The notes below the pieces were generated by a model. The model made no database searches. It was not told the origin of the DNA and saw only the letters and a list, made by a program, of their open reading frames with translations. The position numbers and the translations under genes were made by a program. A stretch of 64,000 nt of DNA from a candidate division KSB1 bacterium (lineage in GTDB: Bacteria > Zhuqueibacterota > Zhuqueibacteria > Residuimicrobiales > Krinioviventaceae), in the NCBI GenBank assembly GCA_034521575.1, contig JAXHMJ010000001.1:62001-126000 (forward strand), written 5' to 3'. The first letter of the stretch is position 1. The number at the start of each line of letters is the position of its first letter. This document shows, in pieces, positions 29,616 through 37,351 of this stretch.

Positions 29616-30508
29616 GTCAGTATCGAGCCGGATATGTCGCTGTGATCGGACGGCCGAATGTGGGCAAGTCGACGCTGGTCAACCGCATTCTGAAATTCCC
29701 GCTTTCTATTACCACAGCCAAACCGCAAACCACGCGTCACCGCATTCTCGGTATTTACAATGAAGAAAATCTTCAGATTATCTTTCTCGATACGCCGGGA
29801 CTGATCGATCCCAAATACCGGATGCAGGAAATGATGATGAAAGCGGCGCGCGGGGCTGTCCAGGACGCGGATGTGGTGCTGTTTCTGGTACAAGCCGGGG
29901 ACAAAATATCCAAACGCGATGCCGAAACGGCAGAACTATTTAAAAATATTAACAAACCCTGTATTCTGGTCATCAACAAAGCGGATTTGCTGCATGACAA
30001 GAACCGTATGCTGCCGCTTATGGAACAGTATCAGAGTATGAATCTGTTTGAGCAGATCATACCCATATCTGCTTTGAACGGGGATAATGTGGATGATATC
30101 AAGGAAGCGGTTCGGCAATACCTGCCGTATTCGCCGCCCTTTTATCCCGATGATATGATTTCCGAACACCCGGAACGCTTTTTCGTCAGCGAATTGATCC
30201 GCGAACAGGTTTTTCAGTATTATCGGGACGAGGTGCCGTTTTCGACCGCGGTGGTGATCGACGAATTCCGCGAACAGTCTGATCGCAAAGATTATATCAA
30301 AGCCCGTATCGTTGTGGAGCGGCAGTCGCAGAAAAAAATAATTATCGGAAAAAACGGCAAAGCGATCCGCGAAATGGGGAAACGCGCGCGCAAATCCATT
30401 GAAGAGTTTCTGGAACGTCCTGTTTTTCTGGAATGCTGGGTGAGTGTCCGGGAAAAATGGCGGAAAAAGGATGTCTTTCTCAAAGAGTTTGGTCTGGACC
30501 GCAATTAA
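29612..30508 (+). CDS. era: GTPase Era
   Basis: A ribosome-assembly GTPase that binds the 3' end of 16S rRNA. The start codon is TTG, overlapping the previous stop. The G-domain has G1 GRPNVGKSTL, G3 DTPG, G4 NKAD and G5-like ISAL. The C-terminal KH domain follows (KDYIKARIVVERQSQKKIIIGKNGKAIREMGKRARK). The 298-residue length is normal. Confidence 0.96.
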   Translation: MSQYRAGYVAVIGRPNVGKSTLVNRILKFPLSITTAKPQTTRHRILGIYNEENLQIIFLDTPGLIDPKYRMQEMMMKAARGAVQDADVVLFLVQAGDKISKRDAETAELFKNINKPCILVINKADLLHDKNRMLPLMEQYQSMNLFEQIIPISALNGDNVDDIKEAVRQYLPYSPPFYPDDMISEHPERFFVSELIREQVFQYYRDEVPFSTAVVIDEFREQSDRKDYIKARIVVERQSQKKIIIGKNGKAIREMGKRARKSIEEFLERPVFLECWVSVREKWRKKDVFLKEFGLDRN

Positions 30509-30522
30509 CCGGATATGGCTGC

Positions 30523-32157
30523 ATGTCTATTTTTTCTCACGAGTTTAAATTTAAAAAACTGATCCCCGCGCTGGTGGGACTGGGATGGCTCATCTCCTGT
30601 GCCCCCGTGGCTTATCGGCCGGCGCCCTATATTCAGAGTCCGGTCATCCGGGTGGGTTTGATCGAAGGCACGGATTCGCTGGTGTTTTCTTGCGAACGTG
30701 CGATCACGGTCTTTGCGAATGGACATAAGAAAGGCATGCTGCCCGGCGGGGAAACGTATACACTGATTGTCGAAAATTCTGAAAAGATTGCTGTTGAATA
30801 TCAGGTTCAATATGCGGAATATCCGAATCGGCAGGACGCGGAGCGCATGAAACGTCAGCTGTCGCGCTACGGAATTCAAGCACGGATCAAAGAGACCGGC
30901 GGTGAATTGCAGGTGGGTCACCGAGTCATAAAAGGAAACCTCAAATATGTTCTCTACGATCAGCGCTCCTGGAAAAGCAAATCCGGCGCAGAAAAATATA
31001 TTAATGAACTGGGCGCTGCCAAAGCACGGGTGGTAGCTGATTACGGGGTGAATACTGTTTATCAGATCGTGGCCGACGATAAAAAGTTTAAAGTGGCGGG
31101 TAAAGTACGCCTGGCCGGCGGTCCCATAACGATATCGAATGTTCCGGTGGGACGCGGATATCACTGGTCCCGGCGGGAAACCCGGGTGTATGAGGGGGAT
31201 CTTGAGATTCAGACAGGCGAAAACGGCGGATTGGTCGTTATCAATGTCCTTCCGCTGTCTCTGTACCTAAAGGGTGTGCTGCCCGGTGAAATGCCGGCAT
31301 CGTTTCCGCTGGAAGCTTTAAAGGCTCAGGCCATTGCCGCCCGCACCTATTTTCTGCACAACTATACGCGTGTGCACAAATCACATCCGTTTGATGTCTG
31401 TGATGACGTTCACTGTCAGTCGTATGTCGGCAAAAACAACAATGAGAAAATCCGGCGCGCCGTGCGCGAAACGCGCGGGCAGGTGCTGCAGGTCGGTGAC
31501 GAGTTGTGCAATACGCCCTATCACGCCATGTGCGGCGGACATACCGAAAATGCGGATAATGTCTGGCGCGGCGATGCCAAATCGTACTTGTCCGGGGTGT
31601 TTGATGTGGAACATCCGCGCGCCATGGCATCAGCCATGGACTTGAGCCGGGAACAAGACCTGGAACGCTGGCTCGATTCGGAGCCGAACGTGTTCTGTAA
31701 TATCGTAAAGGCGGGTAATCCGGAATTCGCGCACTATGCGAAAAAGTTTTTCCGCTGGTCGGAAACCTTTACACGTCAGGAACTGGAACAGAGTATCGAA
31801 AAATATACCGAAAAAAAACTCGGGACACTGGTGGACCTGATTCCCCTGACACGCGGAGTTTCAGGGCGCATCATTGAGCTTGAAGTGATCGGTACCAGCC
31901 GGACGTTCAGCATCAAGCGAGAATTGAACATTCGCAAGGCCCTGTCTCCGAAAACCCTGTACAGCGCCTGTTTTGTCATCGAACCGGTGGGGTCTGAGAA
32001 TGAGGTGTATGAGGCGTTTACATTCAAAGGCGCCGGCTGGGGACACGGTGTGGGCATGTGCCAGATCGGCGCCGCCTGTATGGCGCACGCGGGGAAAACC
32101 GCGGAACGCATTCTGGAACATTATTATCAGGGGGCGCGGGTGGTTGCATTGTATTAA
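30523..32157 (+). CDS. SpoIID/LytB-domain lipoprotein
   Basis: 544 residues from ATG 30523. A lipobox LISC lies at about residues 21-24, so it is a predicted lipoprotein. A SPOR-like segment (VQYAEYPNRQDAERMKRQLSRYG) occurs near residue 80, then a SpoIID catalytic domain with LKGVLPGEMPASFPLEALKAQAIAARTYFL, FDVCDDVHCQSYVG and HAMCGGHTENADNVW, and a C-terminal GAGWGHGVGMCQIGAACMA. SpoIID is a lytic transglycosylase of denuded glycan strands in spore formers. In this apparent Gram-negative it probably acts on periplasmic peptidoglycan. It is 14 bp after era. The earlier ATG at 30433 is inside era. Confidence 0.88.
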   Translation: MSIFSHEFKFKKLIPALVGLGWLISCAPVAYRPAPYIQSPVIRVGLIEGTDSLVFSCERAITVFANGHKKGMLPGGETYTLIVENSEKIAVEYQVQYAEYPNRQDAERMKRQLSRYGIQARIKETGGELQVGHRVIKGNLKYVLYDQRSWKSKSGAEKYINELGAAKARVVADYGVNTVYQIVADDKKFKVAGKVRLAGGPITISNVPVGRGYHWSRRETRVYEGDLEIQTGENGGLVVINVLPLSLYLKGVLPGEMPASFPLEALKAQAIAARTYFLHNYTRVHKSHPFDVCDDVHCQSYVGKNNNEKIRRAVRETRGQVLQVGDELCNTPYHAMCGGHTENADNVWRGDAKSYLSGVFDVEHPRAMASAMDLSREQDLERWLDSEPNVFCNIVKAGNPEFAHYAKKFFRWSETFTRQELEQSIEKYTEKKLGTLVDLIPLTRGVSGRIIELEVIGTSRTFSIKRELNIRKALSPKTLYSACFVIEPVGSENEVYEAFTFKGAGWGHGVGMCQIGAACMAHAGKTAERILEHYYQGARVVALY

Positions 32158-32193
32158 AGCATGCTTTTCAGAATTGATCAGAATCGATTGTCT

Positions 32194-32501
32194 CTTTCAA
32201 GACCCCAAACACTGAAATTACTTTTTCTTTTTATTAAAAAAGCTAATTACCCATAACAATATGATTGCGCCAACGACCGCGGCAATAATTTGCACAATCA
32301 ATCCTCCGGTAATATTAAGCAATGCGAATAAATAACCACCCAACACTGCACCGATACAGCCTATTATCAAATTTACAACCAGACCAAATCCTTTACCTTT
32401 AAGAATAAGTCCTGCAAGCCAACCTGCAATCAGTCCAATAATCAGAAAATAGATGATATTCATATTCTTTCCTTTCTTTTTGTGTTTGGGGTCTTTGAAA
32501 G
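32194..32501. repeat. Inverted repeat pair flanking the GlsB-like gene
   Basis: Left arm 32194-32212 (ctttcaagaccccaaacac) and right arm 32482-32501 (gtgtttggggtctttgaaag) are reverse complements except for one inserted base. They enclose the 246-bp gene and leave only 6 bp on its 3' side. They do not carry T runs typical of terminators. Confidence 0.75.
32218..32463 (-). CDS. GlsB/YeaQ/YmgE-family membrane protein
   Basis: 81 residues with three predicted membrane helices and the glycine-rich family pattern (IIGLIAGWLAGLILKG, LIIGCIGAVLGGYLF). These small proteins are linked to stress response in several bacteria; biochemical function is unsettled. It is convergent with the SpoIID gene and enclosed by inverted repeats, just before the insertion sequence. 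SD aaaggaaag. Confidence 0.9.
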   Translation of the reverse strand: MNIIYFLIIGLIAGWLAGLILKGKGFGLVVNLIIGCIGAVLGGYLFALLNITGGLIVQIIAAVVGAIILLWVISFFNKKKK

Positions 32502-32596
32502 AAAAGCAACATCCTTGACTAATTTAACAAGGTAAAACAATGTTTTATTCATGAGATTGCAAAAATTATTAATACCTAAATTGATCGATTTATAAG

Positions 32597-32643
32597 GGCA
32601 CCAAATAAAACCGGCGCAAAATGTTGCCGGTGCCGTCTTTTTC
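32597..32643. terminator. Hairpin near the IS left end
   Basis: Nested stems (ggcacc...ggtgcc and ccggc...gccgg) are followed by tcttttt on the plus strand and by ttttattt on the minus strand. They could end transposase transcription and block transcription that enters from outside. Confidence 0.6.
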
Positions 32644-32789
32644 TATTTGTTTTCATCTGAAATAACTTCTTATTACGCAATCAACCTTGCTTTTTGAACT
32701 GATTTTTCATTAAAGTCAGAGAATTATCAGTGTAACGGCATACTTCTCCCATTGTTTAGCTCTTTAATACGATTAATTTTTATTATGTT

Positions 32790-34181
32790 TTACGTCACAA
32801 ATGCGGGTTCATACTCCTCAATGAATGACCATAATTTTAAAATCTTCAGGGAATCATAGACTGTCTGTGTTACCCTTAGTATAATTTTTCCGCCTGTTGT
32901 CACAATTTTGGCTGCAAAATCAATCATGATCCGACGAAAGGTATTGGGGTAAGCGGTAACTGGCACTGCTTCACAGGGGATGTCCCTTTTATATGCTTCA
33001 AAAAGAAAATGGCTAATGATCATCAAATAGTAAAAAACTCTATTCATACCGAAACGCTTAAATGGTAACTGTTCTCTTCCAGCAAATTCTTTCTGTGATC
33101 GGTGTACTAATTCAGCTCTACCTCGACTGTGGTTTAACTCGATAATCTTTTCGGCCTTGAGATAATTGCCACTACCAGCATTGATTAGTTTTTCATCCAG
33201 CTCACTGTTTCGGCCTATATTGGTATAGATTACTGAATCCGGTTGTGCAAAATCAAATAAGAGTTGACCATTTTCCTCAGCTTTCTGCGAGGTAAAAATA
33301 CAACGGCGAAATGTCTTCCATGATTTGAGGCGATTAGCAAATTCGACAAAAGTCCATGTCTGTCTATAAGAACGAAAAGCATCATAACTAAGATTGTTAA
33401 CATATTGTTTAATATCGTTATATATTTTCCCGGCACAAACATAATGAATACCAAGGCGTTGTTCAAAGAACCGAAAGTTCTGGTCATCCATAAAACCACT
33501 GTCTGTTAGCAGAATGATTGGAACATCTTTATAGCGACGTCGAATAGCTTTGACCAGACGCCCCACTGACTTTATAAAGTCGCTGCCATGATTACAATGA
33601 ACATCTCCGGCTCGGAACAGCGCATCAACAACATAAGGCCCCCAACTAATTTGCATAGGCTGGAATCCTTTTTTATTTTTATAGGTCACATTTGAGCCTT
33701 CACGCTTTTTAGCGCCGTCATTGTCGAAAACTACGCTGTCACCAAAAAGAATAACTTCTTTGGGTTGTTCAATAATAAGTCGCCAAATAAACATCTCCAA
33801 CAAAAGAGACCGAAATATCATTTGCCCAACAAAACTGAACTTGCGAAACATCCTTTTGATTTGATGGGATGTTGCCATTTGTTCCGGGCGATTTTCGAGC
33901 ACTGCAGCATAGGCTTCATCGTTTTTTCGACGATCAAAAGAACAGATTGACATATCCGTACCATCAATAAACCACGCAAAAAGCTGTTTGACAAACTGAC
34001 GGTATCCCAGTCCTTTAGAAGAGCCTTTTAAAAAGCTAAAAACGTTTTCAAATAGAGAATAGAATCGAATTTGGTCAATATATCTAAGAAAAAACAACAG
34101 ACCACCACGACCGCTAATTTTATCTTTTGTGATCTCAATTTTTGATATTTTAGGTTGCGTTGTATCGGTTTTTTTCTGCAT
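32790..34181 (-). CDS. IS1380-family transposase
   Basis: 463 residues. DDE-type transposase (DDE_Tnp_1 / group 1) with Asp in ILFGDSVVFDND, Asp in IILLTDSGFMDDQNF and Glu in HRSQKEFAGREQLPF, and the typical C-terminal NRVFYYLMIISHFLFE. The frame is intact and full length. A long hairpin (ccttttgggttt...aaacccaaaagg, 34192-34268) lies just upstream and may keep outside transcription from expressing it. Confidence 0.93.
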   Translation of the reverse strand: MQKKTDTTQPKISKIEITKDKISGRGGLLFFLRYIDQIRFYSLFENVFSFLKGSSKGLGYRQFVKQLFAWFIDGTDMSICSFDRRKNDEAYAAVLENRPEQMATSHQIKRMFRKFSFVGQMIFRSLLLEMFIWRLIIEQPKEVILFGDSVVFDNDGAKKREGSNVTYKNKKGFQPMQISWGPYVVDALFRAGDVHCNHGSDFIKSVGRLVKAIRRRYKDVPIILLTDSGFMDDQNFRFFEQRLGIHYVCAGKIYNDIKQYVNNLSYDAFRSYRQTWTFVEFANRLKSWKTFRRCIFTSQKAEENGQLLFDFAQPDSVIYTNIGRNSELDEKLINAGSGNYLKAEKIIELNHSRGRAELVHRSQKEFAGREQLPFKRFGMNRVFYYLMIISHFLFEAYKRDIPCEAVPVTAYPNTFRRIMIDFAAKIVTTGGKIILRVTQTVYDSLKILKLWSFIEEYEPAFVT

Positions 34182-34306
34182 ATTATGGCTACCTTTTGGG
34201 TTTTGTTGTTATTCTTTTTATTGGTTACACAACTAAAATAATAACAAACTATTATAAACCCAAAAGGTTTTTTATTTTTTTAAAAACCGCTCAATTTAGG
34301 TAATAG

Positions 34307-35584
34307 TCAATTGTAATGACTTATCAACGCTTCCAGATATCTGGACTTGACCTGCTGGCTGGCCAGGACCTGTTTCACGGGCGGCAGTTTCAGAATCACG
34401 CCAAACACCGCTGCCAGGGCGCGGTGGCTTTTTAGTACCTGATTGTCGAAAATCAGATTCTGCAGTTTGCCGCGTTCAATGGCCATGACCACCACCCGGT
34501 GGGCGCCGTCCATGGGCGTGATCACCCGCGTTTCACGCGATTTCAGCTGAATGCTTTGATTCGGACAGGCGCGTACACAGAGACCGCAGCCCAGACAAAT
34601 ATCCACATTCAGATGCGCTTTTTTACGGTTGGGCTTTTTCGGATCATTCGCCGAGACCAGGGATACAGCTTCCACCGGACAAACGTTGACACATTTGCCG
34701 CATCCATTACAAGAGTCGCTGTCAATGTCCGGCAGGAAATTGGTTGTATGCACGGGATTCAAAATGGCAAACCGGCGGGCGGCGATCATGGCTTCGCAGC
34801 AGCAGCCGCAGCAGTTGCAGATAAAATTGACGCTGTTTCTGACATTTTCACCAAACTGCACCAGATTCTGATCCTGCGCTTTCTGCAGCAGATCCAGACC
34901 CTCGCTCACATCCACCTCGCGTGCGTGTCCGTGTCGAATCAGCGAGTCAGCTGAGCTGTTAAACGTCATGCAGATGTCTTTTTCCGCGGAGCAATCGCGT
35001 CCCATATGCTCCATTTTGTGGCGGCAGTAGCAGAGACTGATCCCCCGATGACTGGCGGTCTTGATCACCTCGCTGGCGCGTTCGTAATCCAGGACATGCA
35101 GTGCGTTTTCTGCGGATAATGCCTGTTCATTGACAAATGTGCGGCCCAGCTGGGTTTCGCCGTCGGTGAACAGGTTTTTGATAAACTCCTCTTCCACGTT
35201 CATGTACTCGTAAAACAGTTCGCTGAGCACTTTTTGATCAATGTCGCCGCGCACGCGCATCATGGAAAATTCGAAAAATCCGGCCATAGGCGGCGGCAGC
35301 ACGTACTGCGTCTCACCGTTCTGAGGCATGTCCACGAGAATGGCGCGCGAGGCCAGTTCGTCGAGTACGGTTTGCGCACGGGCCTCGTCCATTTTCCAGA
35401 TACGCGCCGCTTTGCTGACGGTGAATGGTTTGATGGGAAGCAGAGAAACAAGTTCCGCTTCTTTTTCACTGAACAGGATTTTTAGAATATCGAACAGCCG
35501 CTCCGACGGCGGTGCGCCCTGTGGAAAGCGGTTTAGACGTTTACTCAGGTCGCTATACACGGATTTGAGGTTGTGATGGGCCAT
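34307..35584 (-). CDS. Fe-S protein with winged-helix-like N-terminus and two 4Fe-4S clusters
   Basis: 425 residues. Residues about 1-90 look like a helix-turn-helix or winged-helix region. A Cys-containing middle part (ISLCYCRHKMEHMGRDC, then FICNCCGCCC) follows. Near the C-terminus are two ferredoxin motifs, CNGCGKCVNVCPVEAV and CLGCGLCVRACPNQSI. Proteins of this layout occur in anaerobes as ferredoxin-like electron carriers or sensors; the partner is unknown. The stop (TGA) lies 2 bp from the IS target repeat, so the gene is whole but its natural 3' flank is now separated. A divergent or same-strand partner is not evident. Confidence 0.85.
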   Translation of the reverse strand: MAHHNLKSVYSDLSKRLNRFPQGAPPSERLFDILKILFSEKEAELVSLLPIKPFTVSKAARIWKMDEARAQTVLDELASRAILVDMPQNGETQYVLPPPMAGFFEFSMMRVRGDIDQKVLSELFYEYMNVEEEFIKNLFTDGETQLGRTFVNEQALSAENALHVLDYERASEVIKTASHRGISLCYCRHKMEHMGRDCSAEKDICMTFNSSADSLIRHGHAREVDVSEGLDLLQKAQDQNLVQFGENVRNSVNFICNCCGCCCEAMIAARRFAILNPVHTTNFLPDIDSDSCNGCGKCVNVCPVEAVSLVSANDPKKPNRKKAHLNVDICLGCGLCVRACPNQSIQLKSRETRVITPMDGAHRVVVMAIERGKLQNLIFDNQVLKSHRALAAVFGVILKLPPVKQVLASQQVKSRYLEALISHYN

Positions 35585-35663
35585 GGGAGTACCTGTTTTG
35601 CGTGTCAGATTTTATTCACAAATATATATTAAATAGACGGCTCTTTTGTTAAAACCAGGTGAT

Positions 35664-37217
35664 TTAATCAAAAGAATTTTTATACCATTCTTTAATTTTT
35701 TGTATTTCGTCTGCAGTCAAGGCAGAAAATTCTTTTTCCCGGGCCCGTTTGGATAGAGTGCCATTATTCTGTTCCAGAAAACGCACCAATAATGCTATGG
35801 TTTTGTCGGGCATGTCAAATTCTTCATTTAAAAGATTTTTGAACTTGTCGTATTGTTGCAGATACTGTATTTCTTTTGGTATGATGTTTTCTATGGTATC
35901 ATATACACAATCATAGAGAAATTCAGCTTGCGGGGTTGCGTCAAAATAGCGGTAATAATCTATGGTATCATTTAAAACGTTGACGTTATGATTCGGTGTT
36001 ATTTCCCAATCTATAAAATCAAGCAGGGACAGTGAATAGGTTTCCAGCACAGTCCGATATTGATCAATATGATCCAGAATAGACGCAGAAACCGGAAAAA
36101 TGATGCCGTGTTTGGTAAATCCTTTGCGTGCCAGAATGTGGTGAATGAGGTATCGATGCAGCCGCCCGTTTCCGTCCTCAAACGGATGGATAAAGACAAA
36201 TCCGAACGACACCATGGCCGCAGCAATAACCGCGTCGAAATCTGTCTGTTCCAATACGTTACTGGTTTCAACAAGTCCCGAGATTAATGTCTCCAGGTCC
36301 TGCCATTTTGCGGAAATGTGGTCCGGTAATGGTTCGCCTGTTAAACGGTCATGCTCTCCCACAAATCCGCCTTGTTTGCGAAATCCCATGTTGACAAATC
36401 TCGAATCTTCAATCACCAGCTGCTGCAGTCTGAGCAGTTCCTCCTGATTCAGTGGTTTGCTGCCGGCTTGTCCAATCGCTCTTCCCCAGCGCGCCGCACG
36501 TCTGCTTTTGGGACTTTCACCTTCAATCGTAAAAGAAGCCTTCGAGTCTTTGAGCATTAAAAATGCAGAGGTACGCTGCAGGATATCCTTGTGTATGTTT
36601 TTCAGGTTTTTGCTTTGTTGATCAGATAAATGTTTATTGATATAATGTTCCAGTTTATCCGTTTTATTGACGAGCGGACAAAAATTACGGGTTCCCGGCA
36701 GATTATTTAGAATGCGATGACGACTGGAACGAATCCCCGCGTTGTGTGCATATTGCTGCTTTTCATTCACCAAGGGTACATACTTGATATTGATATCAGC
36801 ATCAGTAACGGGCAGTTGTTTGTCCATTAACCATTCATAAAGGAACCAGAGTTTCCGGCTGTATTGTCCGGTTGATTCGGTCTGCACCAGTTCCTGTGCT
36901 TCTTGTTCTGATAATTTACTGAAACATTTTTTAAAGAAAAGGAGATTTATCCCTTCATATTTTAGAGCAAAAACCAGATGTTTATGCAGGGACTCTTGGG
37001 GCTTGTATTGTGAGCTCTTTACAGTCCAGCCGTTTTGAACATATGATCTGTGCTTATCACTGATCAGAAATATCGTATGCGGTAACGGAACCGGCAACTC
37101 GAGGCGATCAATAATGGCGGCATACCCCACTATGGTGCCCGATTCGGGAAGGATTCGGCCGTGAAAAGAGGTTGTTCTTACCGAGATGTTCATAGTTCGG
37201 TTGATTTTCCAGTTCAT
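35664..37217 (-). CDS. Fic/DOC-family AMP-transferase-like protein
   Basis: 517 residues. The Fic active site HPFEDGNGRLHR (about residues 343-354) is complete, so AMP (or another nucleotide-monophosphate) transfer is likely. An upstream motif SFTIEGE (about 227-233) matches the class II inhibitory signature (S/T-x3-E-G/N), suggesting a self-inhibited enzyme. The N-terminal about 100 residues are of unknown type. The C-terminal part ends in a winged-helix-like segment (ALLVRFLEQNNGTLSKRAREKEFSALT) that could bind DNA. Three repeats lie just upstream. Such genes are common in accessory regions. Confidence 0.9.
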   Translation of the reverse strand: MNWKINRTMNISVRTTSFHGRILPESGTIVGYAAIIDRLELPVPLPHTIFLISDKHRSYVQNGWTVKSSQYKPQESLHKHLVFALKYEGINLLFFKKCFSKLSEQEAQELVQTESTGQYSRKLWFLYEWLMDKQLPVTDADINIKYVPLVNEKQQYAHNAGIRSSRHRILNNLPGTRNFCPLVNKTDKLEHYINKHLSDQQSKNLKNIHKDILQRTSAFLMLKDSKASFTIEGESPKSRRAARWGRAIGQAGSKPLNQEELLRLQQLVIEDSRFVNMGFRKQGGFVGEHDRLTGEPLPDHISAKWQDLETLISGLVETSNVLEQTDFDAVIAAAMVSFGFVFIHPFEDGNGRLHRYLIHHILARKGFTKHGIIFPVSASILDHIDQYRTVLETYSLSLLDFIDWEITPNHNVNVLNDTIDYYRYFDATPQAEFLYDCVYDTIENIIPKEIQYLQQYDKFKNLLNEEFDMPDKTIALLVRFLEQNNGTLSKRAREKEFSALTADEIQKIKEWYKNSFD

Positions 37218-37251
37218 TCAGGTCTGTTTTTCTACCCAAAATAATGGATTA

Positions 37252-37317
37252 TTCTGAAAAATGCACGCAATTTCTGAAAAACGCCCGTTATTTTACGTAT
37301 TTCTGAAAAACGAACGC
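37252..37317. repeat. Three short direct repeats upstream of the Fic gene
   Basis: ttctgaaaaa[t/c]g is followed by variable c/a-rich bases ending in cg. Copies start at 37252, 37272 and 37301. They lie 35-100 bp before the Fic start and so are in position to be operators, perhaps for the Fic protein's own winged helix. Confidence 0.6.
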
Positions 37318-37351
37318 TGTCTTTGATCTGCAATCGGCAGTGATAGGACAA

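Larger units (their letters stand above)
32575..34300 (-). mobile_element. Complete IS1380-family insertion sequence
   Basis: 1,726 bp. The ends are cctaaattga (32575-32584) and tcaatttagg (34291-34300), and about 16 of the first 20 terminal bases match when one end is inverted. A 5-bp direct repeat TAATA (32570-32574 and 34301-34305) is the target duplication. The element contains one transposase on the minus strand. Size, terminal repeats and target length fit the IS1380 family. Intact structure suggests recent or still active transposition. Insertion stopped 2 bp from the end of the Fe-S protein gene. Confidence 0.9.
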
